DNA from: Sceloporus undulatus
Taxonomy: Eukaryota; Chordata; Lepidosauria; Squamata; Phrynosomatidae
Direction: 5' to 3'
Length of the DNA: 64,000 nt
Assembly (NCBI RefSeq): GCF_019175285.1
Contig: NC_056529.1
Location: 18,766,775-18,830,774, forward strand
The notes beneath the pieces are model-generated. The model did no database searches, was not told the origin of the DNA, and worked only from the letters and a program-made list of their open reading frames with translations. Shown piece by piece: positions 43,691 to 54,291 of this stretch. Positions within the stretch are counted from its first letter, which is position 1. The number at the start of each line of letters is the position of its first letter. The translations under genes and the position numbers were made by a program.

Positions 43691-43983
43691 ATTCTGAGAG
43701 ATGTGTCCCCCACGAGGGATAGTGACATATGTTAGGTGTAATATGTGAATATCCAATAAATATACAGGGGTGTAAATGTTTAACTCAATGTAACCAATAA
43801 AATGTGATTTGTAATTTTATGCTATAAAAACTTTGTTCACTTTGAATTTGGGGTCCCAGTAATTTGGATGAATGTCCTGCTGGGAACAATGCTGCAGCTA
43901 AAAATAAAAATGTTTCCTTTCCAATCGGCTCTGGATCTCCCTCCTAAGTCTGGTTAAAATTCTGGTTTCGAGTTAATCTTCAG
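43690..43983 (+). mobile_element. probable endogenous retrovirus solo LTR (fossil)
   Basis: Promoter-like GCTATAAAAACTTTG near 43822-43836, an AATAAA signal within about 90 bp downstream, and a pyrimidine/GT-rich end are the usual order of LTR parts. No internal retroviral region was seen beside it, so a solo LTR is the simplest reading. Boundaries and family (gammaretrovirus-like at best guess) are uncertain. It appears old. Confidence 0.4.
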
Positions 43984-44289
43984 CAGATAAAGTCCGAAGA
44001 GGGCTAGCTTTTCCCCCAGGGTTGGAGATTCCTCACCTCTAATGGAGTCACTGTGGGTTCTTGCAATATTCGAGGTAAATGGGAAGGGGATTAGCTGAGA
44101 TGTCTAGGCAATCATTGTCCATTCTTCTGATTATGGAGGTGATGATGATCCCACTTGCAACTCCAAACTGCCTTCCTGCCTTGGAGTGGCATTTTCCAGA
44201 TGGTCCTGTTGGGACCTGACTGTCAGTGCCCAGGTGGTACTGGGGTCATCTACAGGGTACCTCTGGGGTCATTGGAATGACACACACAC

Positions 44290-44470
44290 ACCAAAATTCA
44301 GAAAAATGCTCTTTGACTAACAGATGGCTAGACTCAATTGAGGAGGACAGTGGCCTTAATGTGCAGGATCTAAGCAGAGATCATAGGGGTGGGTTGAAGA
44401 TGTCTCATCCATAAGGTCACCATGACTCAGGGTCTGCAGTTAACAGCAACAAATGCTTACATTCACCTAT
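44290..44470 (+). mobile_element. RTE/BovB-like 3' end
   Basis: AGATGGCTAGACTCAATTGA, GATGTCTCATCCATAAGGTC, ACCATGACTCAGGGTC and GCAGTTAACAGCAACAA, the RTE 3' terminus. Confidence 0.6.
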
Positions 44471-44496
44471 GGATCCCAGTATAAAAGGATGCCAAC

Positions 44497-44499
<3 letters not shown>

Positions 44500-44541
<42 letters not shown>

Positions 44542-44765
44542 TGTTTTATTTATATACCGCTATTCCAAAGATCATAGCGGTGAACAGCAAGTAAGCTAAT
44601 TAACAAGTAAGCTAATTTGCCCCCAACAGTCTGGGTACTCATTTTAGCTCCCTCCTCAGAAGGATGCAAGCCTGAGTCGAGCTTGGGCCCTTTTGCTGGT
44701 CTTGAACTCGCAACCTTGTGGTTTTGAGTGAATGGCTGCAGTACAGGCATTTAACCACTGCGCCA
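44500..44765 (-). mobile_element. second-type tRNA-headed SINE with (TAA)n tail
   Basis: Minus strand: TGGTGGCGCAGTGGTTAAAT (box A), GGTTGCGAGTTCAAGACC (box B), GGGCCCAAGCTCGACTCAGG body, ATAGCGGTATATAAATAAAA end, then a triplet tail of about 12 units. Nearly identical to 55867-56106. Confidence 0.85.
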
Positions 44766-44799
44766 CCAGTTTTACATGCAGAGAAATGTGGAGAGTTTG

Positions 44800-44930
44800 G
44801 GAACCATTGCAGATGGATGGACTCAATCAAGGAAGTCACAGTTCTGAATCTCCCTTCTTGTTCCATTTGTGATTCTGTGGTCCCTGAATTATGGGCCATA
44901 CAAATAAAATCAATTGCTTTATTATATTAG
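44800..44930 (+). mobile_element. RTE/BovB-related 3' fragment
   Basis: AGATGGATGGACTCAATCAA GGAAGTCACAGTTCTGAATC and GGGCCATACAAATAAAATCA match the end of the copy at 46590-47070. Confidence 0.5.
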
Positions 44931-45039
44931 AAATTAAAAGCTCTTTTGCCCAGCCTGAAGGTAGCAGCTTCCATCTATTTTTCACACAGGTGGGCCAGCC
45001 TGTTAAGAAGGAACTGTTTCTTAGCTAACAAGCAGAAAG

Positions 45040-45240
45040 CTCTCTGGAACAGATTGGTTGGGTGCAGGACATGTAAATATTTTATACCATGAATATTTAA
45101 CATCCCAGAGAGTCCCCCTGCATTTAAAAGGGATAAAAGGGAGCAGACGCAGCCTGTTTCTTAGCCGCCTTGCAAAGTGTAAAGGCTGCAGGCTTTGGCG
45201 ATTAACGGATTAGTTTGCCAACCCATTTGGGGTGGGAAAG
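45040..45240. promoter_or_regulatory. candidate conserved non-coding island
   Basis: Repeat-free with ACATGTAAATATTTTATACC, GCATTTAAAAGGGATAAAAG and GGCGATTAACGGATTAG. Candidate only. Confidence 0.22.
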
Positions 45241-45249
45241 CTTGTGTGC

Positions 45250-46580
45250 CTCTGTGTGTGTGTGTGCTAGTAGTAAAATTAAAAGAAAGATGCCATAGAC
45301 AGTTCAAACGCATGTTTTAGTTAATGCTGCAGCTCAGGGTCTTTCCAAGTGTGATCCAAGGGAGTGGCTGCTGGGAGTGCCAGTTCAATCGGGCAAGGAA
45401 TCTGCTCCAGGGTTATTGACTGAACTTTAAAGAAACTATGCCAGCTGTTGGATCCTATATTCAAACTATCACCTTTAAAGTTTGGGCTAAAACCCAGGTG
45501 CCCCCTCCCAAAAAAATTCTAAGGCATTGGAGCCCTTGATCCAAAGATGTTGCAAAACACCTTAAGAGTTTTATTGGGACCATTATCAGATATCCAAATG
45601 CAAGTGTGTAAAAGATGTACTCCGCTCTAACTAATGTCAGGTCCTGCTTGCTAAAGGGAACCAGCAATTACACTGTGAGCAAAAACAGATGTAACATAGC
45701 ATGCATTTTTTAAATAAATCAATCAAAATGTCAGGCTCTTTCTTACCTAAGAGGAGTGATAACAATGGAACATTATAGCTCCTTTTGCAAAATGGCAATG
45801 CTTCAGCAAGCAATGTTTGTTTCTTTTTCTCTTTTAAGGGACTTTCTTGGGACATTGGGGCCCCATGAAATCTGGGGCAATTTCTTACTTTAAAAAAATA
45901 TCCGAAAAGGGAAGAAAGTAATGCCTTGCATTATTTTGGTTAACTTTTCATTTCTTTTGCAACAGTTCCAGATTTACAAGAGAGTCAGTAGCACATTTCT
46001 TTTAACCACAGTGACAAATTGGCACCTGTAACAAGATTTCTTGGGGGGGGGGGGGGGGAAGCGGGCTTCATATTCTCATTACCAATTTGAAAGTATATCA
46101 TTATCAATTATGAATCAAACACCATGTCAATTCACCTGTGATTCTTATATATAGTAGCTTCTTGCTGTAGCCTCTTCCCACTACTTTGGTAACCATTTCC
46201 ACTGGGCAGATTACATTACAGACAAATGTTTCTGCTCCTCTTTCCTAGCAGTTACTGAAATGGAGACTCTTGTGTTTTAATTACGGTACAGAACAGTGAG
46301 ATCTCTATAGTGGAAACAGAGATGAGTTCGGAAGGATTAGGTTCCTGCCTTTAACAAATGAAAGTGTGATCCTCATAGTATAGTATGTCAAGAAAATGTG
46401 GAGAATGGATGCTTTAATGCAGAGCACTGGAAACTTCAGAAGACTGGGGCTGAAAGTGCCCCATGGAGAGCTTAGAGTGCCAACCGATATGTGACTTCTC
46501 AGCGTTACGTCTGATAGTTTTTGTGGCTTACTCACAGGTGACTGTGTCTAGGATTGCAGCCTTGCTTTCAGTTACAGATA
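45250..46580. other. unclassified intergenic sequence with G16 run
   Basis: A 16-base G homopolymer at 46043-46058 is the only notable structure. Confidence 0.4.
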
Positions 46581-46589
46581 AATGGTGCA

Positions 46590-47070
46590 TCCATTAGGAA
46601 TATTAGGATAGGAGGACAAGCAATTCATTGGAGATGCGGTGCTGGAGAAGAGAGCTGCGGATCCCGTGGACAGCCAAAAAGACAAACAAATGGGTTCTTG
46701 AACAGATCAAGCCTGAAATCTCCCTGGAAGCCCAGATGCTCAGACTGAGCCTATCGTTTCTGGCCACATCGTGAGAAAGTGTGACTCACTAGAATAGACA
46801 GTAATGTTGGAAAAGGTGGAAGGAAGCAGAAAGAGAGGAAGATCACACTGATCCACCAGGTGTTTTGAATTTCAGCTCCCAGAGTCCCTGACCATTGGCT
46901 AAGTTGGCTGAGGTTGCTGGGAATTGAAGTCCTCAAACCCCAAGGACCAGAGTTGGGAAACCACTGTACTAGATGGATGAACTCAACTACAAAAGTCATG
47001 GGTCTGAATCTACCTTGTCCCTTCCATGATTCTATGATCCCTGATGTTGGGGCCATATAAATACAATCAA
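46590..47070 (+). mobile_element. RTE/BovB-like LINE fragment, split by a hAT-like MITE
   Basis: GAGATGCGGTGCTGGAGAAG, AGACAAACAAATGGGTTCTT, GCCCAGATGCTCAGACTGAG and CTGGCCACATCGTGAGAAAG correspond to the RTE C-terminal W.RR.LRI.W..K.TN...EQI region. The 3' part resumes at 46966 with AGATGGATGAACTCAACTAC and ends GGGGCCATATAAATACAATC. Decayed and non-functional. Confidence 0.7.
46857..46966. mobile_element. hAT-like MITE nested in the RTE fragment
   Basis: GTGTTTTGAATTTCAGCTCC and GGGAATTGAAGTCCTCAAAC ... GGGAAACCACTG; left terminus decayed. Confidence 0.55.
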
Positions 47071-47159
47071 TTGCACAGTTAAATTAGGAATTAAAAGCTC
47101 TTTTACCCACAACATTTCTACCTTGTCTCCTTTAACTTATGTCCCCTTCTGACTGTATG

Positions 47160-47372
47160 GTTGCTGCCACACTGCAGCATTAATGCAGTTTGACACCACT
47201 TTAACTGTCATGGCTCTGGGGATTTGTAGCTTTTTTTGTAGCACCAGAACTCTCTGACAGAGAAGGCTAAACATTTCACCAAATATAAGTCCAAGAGTTC
47301 TATAACATTGAGCCATGGCAGTTAAAGCAGTGTTAAACTGCATTAGCTCTTCAATGCAGACGCAGCCTAAGG
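47160..47372. mobile_element. palindromic MITE, family A
   Basis: TGCCACACTGCAGCATTAAT, GTTTGACACCACTTTAACTG and partner CAGTTAAAGCAGTGTTAAAC, right end GACGCAGCC. Confidence 0.75.
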
Positions 47373-47439
47373 ATCTAAGATTTTATGATTCTAAAAGTCT
47401 TCTAAACAGGCTCCATCCATTCTGAGATATGAATGGCTA

Positions 47440-47562
47440 TACAGGTAACATTAGAGGTTGGAAATGTTATTTTGGAGAGACATTTCCAGCCAGAATCCCA
47501 CTCACCACGCTGGCTGGGGGATTCTGGGAATTGCAATCCAAAAGAGTCTCCATCCCTTCAAG
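47440..47562. repeat. short palindromic repeat fragment
   Basis: CAGAATCCCACTCACCACGC and GGGGGATTCTGGGAATTGCA in inverted order; same family as 261-326. 47570-48175 holds nothing recognised. Confidence 0.4.
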
Positions 47563-48179
47563 TTGCTCAATGCACACCTGTAATAAAACAGGTGAGAATT
47601 ATTCAGCTGTGCAGATGCTGGGCTGCATCTCCCTGCACCCTTCACCATTGACTATGGCGACTAGGAGCTGATGGGACTTGCAGTACAACCTCAGAAGGTC
47701 CCATAATTTCCACACTTGTCAGAAAATATCACCTGAGGTTTTCTCACCCACAGTGACCCTCCCTCTTGCTTTTACATTAATGTCCTTCCAGTGAGCAAAG
47801 CATCTGTGATAAGAAAAGGCAGCGGGTGCCTTTCATGCATCCAACTCCACATTAAGCAGCAGTATAAAACATTTATGGGCAACACTTTGCTTTTTAGGTG
47901 GCTGATCGCAGAGCTGGCCACCCTGCCATTAATTTTTTTTTATTTTCCCCCCAAAAAGGGCTGTTTTTATTTGGCTTGATGAATTGTGAAATTGCTGGTA
48001 TGCTTCACTGCCAATTCTCTCTCTTGAACACACACCCATCCCAGCTGTGTAATGGGAATGGCAGAAAAGTAATGGTGAAACTCCTCTGTTGCAGTTACTG
48101 TTTTCCATGCAACTATTTCTTCTGGGGGAAGGAATTCAACCTGCTTTTAAAATAATTCAGAAATATCTTTGACCCTTAC

Positions 48180-48352
48180 AGCTCTGGCTTGTTGTTACAT
48201 GCCTTTAGATCAACTGTGACTTAACAGCAGCCCTAACGTAGGGTTTCCTTGGTAAGATTTGTTCGGAGGGAGTTTTCATGACCAAAAGAGGCTGAGAGAG
48301 TGGGCAGACTTCCATGGCTGAGCAGGGACTCAGATCCTGGTTTCCCAAACAT
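48180..48352 (-). mobile_element. ACA-type SINE, minus strand, split by a 400-bp element
   Basis: TTGTTGTTACATGCCTTTAG, GGTTTCCTTGGTAAGATTTG and GACTCAGATCCTGG. The head seems to resume at 48763-48800 (CTCTGAGTCCAACATTCATG) after the insertion. Confidence 0.6.
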
Positions 48353-48762
48353 GGGCCCCATTCCCACTTACAGATGTGTGATCCGAATCGATGGATTTGA
48401 CATCAGAGCGTGGTTGCCACTACGTTTGCCCTGATCGCATTTTCTGTCATTTCCTGGCATCAAAATAACCCACTTGTGGTTCGCATTCACGATGGATCGA
48501 TTCATAATGATTCGGTTCCAGCTGGCTGAAGGGCAAATTTGAATCGATTCCGATCCACTTGTGCTTCACTCTTGTGCAGAATCGATTTATTGAAAAAGAC
48601 GTGGAAAAAATCAGCGTCAAAAAGATGTGGGTTAAATGGGTCTGGTGCATGCCCCCCCCTCGCCGAATTGCTTCAACGATTCGATTTAAGTGGGAACCAG
48701 GGTCGTTTGAACTGGTTCGAACCAAACTGAGATCCGGTTTAAAAGGTAGTGGGAATGAGGCC
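48353..48762 (-). mobile_element. 400-bp palindromic-ended transposon, family H
   Basis: Short inverted ends GGGCCCCATTCCCACTT and AGTGGGAATGAGGCC. Contains AACCGGATC-type, GATCGGAATCGATTTAAAT-type and TTTAACCCACATCTTTTTGACG-type words shared with copies at 53.06, 59.81 and 63.15 kb. No coding capacity; superfamily undetermined. Confidence 0.75.
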
Positions 48763-48799
48763 TCTGAGTCCAACATTCATGTCACTAAATTATGCTTGC

Positions 48800-48900
48800 C
48801 ATTACATTCCCTTAAGGCTGAGAGAGTGTGACTTGCCCAAGGTGACCCATTGGCTTTTCACGCCTGAACCGAGGCTCATGCCCTGCTCTCCAAAGTTGCA
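48800..48900 (-). mobile_element. ACA-type SINE fragment, minus strand
   Basis: GGCTGAGAGAGTGTGACTTG CCCAAGGTGACCC followed by a decayed head. Confidence 0.55.
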
Positions 48901-48997
48901 GCGAGGGCAGTGCCATTTGGTCATAGCTGCCCATTGCTGCCCATGCTTGTACTTCATGTAGGGTTTATTTCATATGGAAAAAAAAATTATGTACAGA

Positions 48998-49099
48998 TGG
49001 AGGGGGGCTTGGAGATGTCTCATCCATGGATTGAGGGTCACCGTGAGTCGGAGTCGACTTGAGGGCAGTTAACAACAACAACAACAACAACAACAACAT
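48998..49099 (+). mobile_element. RTE/BovB-like 3' tail with (AAC)n
   Basis: GGAGATGTCTCATCCATGGA, GTCACCGTGAGTCGGAGTCG, CTTGAGGGCAGTTAACAAC and about ten AAC units. A possible additional family H-like relic follows at 49110-49310. Confidence 0.65.
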
Positions 49100-49449
49100 G
49101 CATTCCTATAGGACCAGTTTTTGCGCCTGTTTATAGGCTTCTGATCCGGTTTAAATGTTTGGATTTGAATCAAATTCGAATCGCTGTGGGAATGATAGAG
49201 GGTAAATCTAGAACTGTTCTAGAGTTAATTCAGGATTGAGTGAGAATGATACACCCTGGATTCGCTTTGTAAACTGGTGTATAAGCAAGTGGGAACGCGC
49301 CCTTAGTCTTTTGGGAAGGGTGGCATCCCTAAAAGTCTATGGCATGAACCAGAAAAACAGACTGGGGAAAACATTTGCATCCCCTAATCTTGCAAATCAA
49401 AACCAATAATCTTCTTAGCTAGTCAGCAGATCTCTTCTAACTGAGCTTC

Positions 49450-49600
49450 TCCTCCTCCCACATGGCAGTTGCCCCCTTCGCCATCTGATTCCCGGCTCCA
49501 GATGTGAAGCTATTGGCTAATACGGCACTTTATGAGAGTTTTATAATCCAGATCTAGGCACGATACATTTTCCCCTGACAGGGACCCTTCTTTGACAACC
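49450..49600. promoter_or_regulatory. candidate conserved non-coding island
   Basis: Repeat-free, GAAGCTATTGGCTAATACGG, CACTTTATGAGAG and TTTATAATCCAGATC. Candidate only. 49610-50090 shows nothing recognised. Confidence 0.22.
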
Positions 49601-50094
49601 TTTACAGTCAAGGTTGCCTTAAATGCAAAGAGGAGAAGAGTCTTATCAGAAGCAGGTTCTCAACATTTAAAGATTTATTGTGTTCAGATGAATAAGAAAA
49701 TCCTATTTACAAATGGAAAGCATGGTATTTCTATCACAGACGTGCTGCAATCTGGCTCTGGTTACTCAAAAGGAACAAATGCATTCTGTGCATGTTCAGA
49801 GAGACCCTCATCTTTATTTCTTTGGTTCCTAGATGAGCTTTAATGGGCCCTTAGCTCTGTAAATGCATAGGAGAGGAAAACATATAGGTATGGATTGGTG
49901 CTTTCAGCAATGTCAAAGGACTAAGCTTTGAATGAGTAATGACTAAATCATTATATGTAACTAGTTACTCCAAAGGACTACGCTTTGAAGTAACTAGTTA
50001 CACCTGATGAGTTACTTGTTACTTCCCACCTTGATCCTCTGAGACTATTGAAAGTAACAATCTGTACCTATTGACACATATCTAGTTAACTTCC

Positions 50095-50190
50095 AGATGA
50101 GGTTTGTCGATGCCTTGCTCTAAGGCTGAGATACTGTAACTTGCACCAGGACATTTCCAGGGATGAACAGGAACACAAACCCTGGTGCCC
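50095..50190 (-). mobile_element. ACA-type SINE fragment, minus strand
   Basis: TGAGGTTTGTCGATGCCTTG, AAGGCTGAGATACTGTAACT and AACACAAACCCTGGTGCC; decayed. Confidence 0.45.
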
Positions 50191-50251
50191 TAGGGTCCCA
50201 GTTCAGGTGTATATAGGACTGTGTTGCAAAGGAGCATGCATTTACCAAGCA

Positions 50252-50253
50252 TA

Positions 50254-50301
<48 letters not shown>

Positions 50302-50480
50302 TATATGTTGCCACTCCTGTAGGATCAAGCCGGCTTACAACATCAAATAGACACAATATAAAATTCAACATGAAAATAAGTTGGGGGAAAAGATCAGTTC
50401 AGTACAGGAACAGACAAAACTGTACCCTTAAAATAAAGAGGAAATGCTAAATTTGCAGCATTGTGAATAGTAAGAAACCA
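50252..50480 (-). mobile_element. LINE 3' end with (TTA)n tail, minus strand
   Basis: A (TTA)n run of about 16 units, then TTATATGTTGCCACTCCTGT and GCCGGCTTACAACATCAAA. Confidence 0.55.
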
Positions 50481-51047
50481 TTCCCCGTTAATAGAGGATA
50501 AATAAAAAATAAGCATTGAATATTATGCCACCTTCTTGTGCTTCTAGCCACCCCACGCAGCTGGACTAACATCTGTTTCGGAGCTTATTAATTACATGTG
50601 AATAAACGTCGGAATAAACCGTTATGAAATCCACTCGGAGATTACCGACCTCCCTTACTACAGCTGGCTAGGGAAGTGTGAGCAGCAGGTGCTGCAACAA
50701 CCTTTGTTGTGATGTTGTTTAAACACGCAAGGCTTGGTGAGAGCCTGGGATGCTGCTTAGTAGACCCTAATAAGCCCTTTCACTCTGTGGCTACTAAGCT
50801 GATTTCTTCTCTCTTTTTTTTCCAAATCAGGAAAATTGTGAACAGCTGTTGCCACATCGGCCAAAGCAGTGTTAGCAAACTGCTGCACGCACATAGACAA
50901 ACACACACACCCCACACACAAAAGCTGCCCGCAGGCCCATCTGTCGGAAGCAATGTCACAAGTTCACAGCCACATACATGGTCTAAGAAGGAAATCGTGG
51001 CCAGGACTCTGGGCATAAAAACATCCCGTATTCTGTCCTTATTCCTA

Positions 51048-51099
51048 CATGGCAGAGGTTTGGATTGGATAGCCCTTGTGATCCCTTTCAACTCTAAGA

Positions 51100-51150
<51 letters not shown>
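51048..51150 (+). mobile_element. CR1 3' tip with expanded (GAT)n tail
   Basis: TTGGATTGGATAGCCCTTGT GATCCCTTTCAACTCTAAGA is the CR1 3' terminus; its ATTCTATGAT tail has become about 15 GAT units at 51103-51150. Confidence 0.7.
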
Positions 51151-51153
<3 letters not shown>

Positions 51154-51216
51154 ATTTATATCCTGCCTTGATCCCAATATAGAGACTCGAGACAGCTAAC
51201 AACAAATTTAAAATAG
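51151..51216 (-). mobile_element. LINE 3' tail, minus strand
   Basis: TTTTATTTATATCCTGCCTT GATCC and GACAGCTAACAAC. Confidence 0.5.
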
Positions 51217-51218
51217 TA

Positions 51219-51814
51219 CAGTGGATCCTTGGTATCCACTGGGGTTTGGTTCCAGGACTCGCTATGGATATCAAAATCCTTGGATGCTCAAGTCCCATTA
51301 TATACAATGGTTATTATTAATGTGTGTCCTTGGTATTCATAATGGGTCCTGGGATTTGGTTCCAGGACCCATTATGAATACCAAAATCCATGGATGCTCA
51401 GGTTCATTATATACAATGGGGTGTTATTGTTATTGTTGTTGTTGTTGTTGTTGTTGTTATTTCTGTGAGACCTTGGTATCCACTGGGGCTTGGTTCCAAG
51501 ACTTGCTGTGGATACCAAAATCCATGGATGGTCAAGTTTCATCATATACAATGGGGTATTATTATTATTATTACTACTACTACAATGGGACCATGGTATC
51601 CCCTGGGATTTTGTTCCAGGACCCATTGTGGATACCAAAATCCATGGAAACTCAAGTTCCCTTCAGTACAATGGCATTGTAAAAATGGTGTCCCTTATAT
51701 AAAATGGTATAATCAAGGCATGCTTTTTAATATATATATATATATATGGAATATTTTCAAGCCATGGGAGGCTGAATCCTTGGATAAAGAATCTGTGGAT
51801 CTGGAGGCCAACTG
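51219..51814 (+). mobile_element. Tigger/MER2-like element with four amplified end units
   Basis: TA-flanked (51217-51218, 51815-51816) from CAGTGGATCCTTGGTATCCA to CTGGAGGCCAACTG. The roughly 100-bp unit TTGGTATCCACTGGGG...TATACAATGG occurs four times in tandem, each followed by a different triplet run ((ATT)n, (TTG)n, (ATT/ACT)n). The standard copy is about 228 bp, this one 596 bp. Confidence 0.8.
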
Positions 51815-51819
51815 TACAA

Positions 51820-53050
51820 GTTAAAAACAATACAAAAGCATTGAAAATTTAGACATAAAGAAGTTTATCATACATTTTTTTCTCCCGATCTGGGTACAGG
51901 CTGAAACCATTTAAAAGCAGTGCGATAAACTCCAAAGTTAAGAAAAAACATTTTTAAGGCAGTTAAACCTGTAGAGAGGGCATTTCTGCAGGGCAATCCT
52001 TTCTCAAAGGTACAAAACAAGAGATGGGTAGGGTTTTGGTTTTTTCCTTCCTGGTCAGTTGGCTATCATTTTTGGGATATAAATACTTATTCACACCGAA
52101 GGAGTTGGAAGGCCATGATGCCATCAGGCCAGAAAACTGGACCAATCTTCATTTAGTGAGTATAATAGCAGCGTTTCTGGGTTACATAACACCAGTTGTA
52201 ATCCGGGCTCCACTTTGCTGCCTCAGGATTTCCCTATTAACTTTCATATTCCTAGCCTGAAATGCCTTTTATAGATATGGCACAGCTGGGGGAGATGAGG
52301 ACATAAAGGAAGGAATTAGAAGTCTCAGCGCAGAATGCAAAACGCACACATATAATCACATTGACTTTACTCAGGAACAAACAGCCTGCAATAAAAAGAG
52401 ACGGGTTGGATAAATATTAGCCACACACCATTTTCCAACATCCTACACTTCAGTTGCCCTGTAATTCTCTTTTTGGTTCTTCTGGTTCACCATCCCAAAA
52501 GTTACTTTCCATTGCAAACATGGAGTGTCTCTCAAGTCTGATGATATGTTCCTTCGGGGACATTGAAGCAATCCATCCCCTGGAAGCAATGGCAAGGTCC
52601 ACAAATGGGTGCACATCACACACACACATGTGCATGAAAGAAAATACTCTACATGCTCTACAGTTTTGCTTTGTGGTTGAATCAATCCTTTTGGAATATG
52701 CACCTTTTTAAACGGTCCCTTCTCTTTTCATTCCTGCTTGACTCCATATCTGAGGGACTGGTTCCCTCCTCCCCCCGCATTTTTCACTTTGTCAAATTGT
52801 TTGCTAATGCTTCTTACGCCAGTCCGAGTAGATTATGGTTTTGAGCCCGGAAAATCTCTTGCAGAGCTTTCTCTGCATATCTGACATCGACGCCATCAAT
52901 TTAATCAGAGCAGGATTGCTTTCCCTCCCTCTCTCTTTCCAGTTTGTGTTTTCATCCAGTCGTCTGACAAAGCACAAAATGGGTCTTTTAAAAATATCCT
53001 GCACCGCCGTCACCCACCAAGGCTGGAAAGGAAGGGTCCTGTGATGTATA
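51820..53050. other. unclassified intergenic sequence
   Basis: No gene or recognised repeat. Small open frames have no family signal. Confidence 0.4.
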
Positions 53051-53056
53051 TCCATA

Positions 53057-53451
53057 GGTCTCATTCCCACTACCTTTTAAACCGGATCACAATTCAGGTT
53101 GAACCGGTTCAAATGACCCTGGTTCCCATTTAAACCAAATTGCTGAAGTGATTCTGAGAGGGGGGGCCATGCACCAGACCCATTTAACCCACGTCTTTTG
53201 GACGCTGATTTTTTCCCTGTCTTTTTCAATATATAAATCAATTCCATGCAAATGTGAACCAGATGAGGATCGGAATCGATTTAAATTTGCCCTTAGTCCG
53301 GCTGGAACAGATCCATTTTGAATCGATTCAATGGATTATTTTACAGGGCACGAATGCAATCGGGGCAAATGTAGTGGCTCCACGCTCCACTGTCGAATTG
53401 ATCCATCAGTTTGGATTGCACACCGATTTACCTGTGAGTGGGAATGAGGTT
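53057..53451 (+). mobile_element. 400-bp transposon, family H
   Basis: GGTCTCATTCCCACTACCTT TTAAACCGGATC to GTGAGTGGGAATGAGGTT; internal CATTTAACCCACGTCTTTTG. Confidence 0.8.
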
Positions 53452-53646
53452 GTAGTCAGAGTCCATCAAGCTCAATATTGGCAGCTATGCTACAAGATTT
53501 CAGAGCCTTTTCTAGCTTTGAAATGGGGACCTTCTGTGTGCTCAGGGCCATCATTAGGGTTGGTGTCACCAAACAAAACCAACAAAAATCACACACACAC
53601 ACACAAAGCACCTAACAAAAATCACTTTACTTCATTTAAAATTACA

Positions 53647-53838
53647 CAGTGGACCCTTAGTATCTGCTGAGGTTTGGTTCCAGGACACCCTGTGGATACC
53701 AAGGTTTGTGGATGCTCAAGTCCCATTATATACAATGGGATAGTAAAAAAACATGGCCGAATCAACGTTTGCTTTTTTGGCATTTTTATTGTTGCTGAAT
53801 ATTCTCTAGTCATGGATGATTGAATCCACGCTTTGACG
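53647..53838 (+). mobile_element. Tigger/MER2-like element
   Basis: CAGTGGACCCTTAGTATCTG, GGTTTGGTTCCAGGACACCC and CAAGTCCCATTATATACAAT. The far end is decayed. Confidence 0.7.
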
Positions 53839-54049
53839 GCATTCGGAGAGGAACGAAGAAAGCCGTTTCTCTCCTACCCCTACTTTCTTTTCTCAAAGTA
53901 AAGAGGAATTATCCCCCCCTCCTCCATTTCACTTCGATCTGGGAACTTTAGCTATGATTTCTGCCTTACTTTCCAAAGAGGAAAATTTATTCTCTCTTGT
54001 TCTCGCCACTTCCCTCTGAATGATAAAGTGTGGGCAACTATGGAACTGG

Positions 54050-54291
54050 AGCCAGCATGGTGTAGTGGTTTGAGTGTTGGACTACAACTCTGAAGACCAG
54101 AGTTCAATTCCCGGCTTGGCCATGAAACCCACTGGGTGACCAGCAAAGCACAATCTCTCAGCCTCAAAGGAGAGCAAAGACAAACCCCCTCTGAACAAAT
54201 CTTGCCAAGAAAACCCCATGATAGGTTCACCTTAGAGTTGCCATAAGTCAGAAATGACTTGAAGGCACACAATACACACACACAACTACAG
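54050..54291 (+). mobile_element. tRNA-headed SINE with ACA tail, full length
   Basis: GCCAGCATGGTGTAGTGGTT (box A), AGACCAGAGTTCAATTCCCG (box B), then CCACTGGGTGACC, AATCTTGCCAAGAAAACCCC, GTTGCCATAAGTCAGAAATG and ACTTGAAGGCACACAATACA. Best reference copy of this family in the window. Confidence 0.85.

Noticed and set aside
51219-51700. CRISPR-like regularly spaced repeats
   Set aside because: Spacing comes from amplified transposon ends with triplet runs in a vertebrate genome; no array logic.
51221-51824. Overlapping 144- and 153-codon open frames with internal protein repeats
   Set aside because: They are translations of amplified Tigger/MER2-like units and triplet runs.
54050-54125. tRNA gene
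   Set aside because: Box A and B are present but the sequence continues into a SINE body and cannot fold into a full cloverleaf with acceptor pairing.
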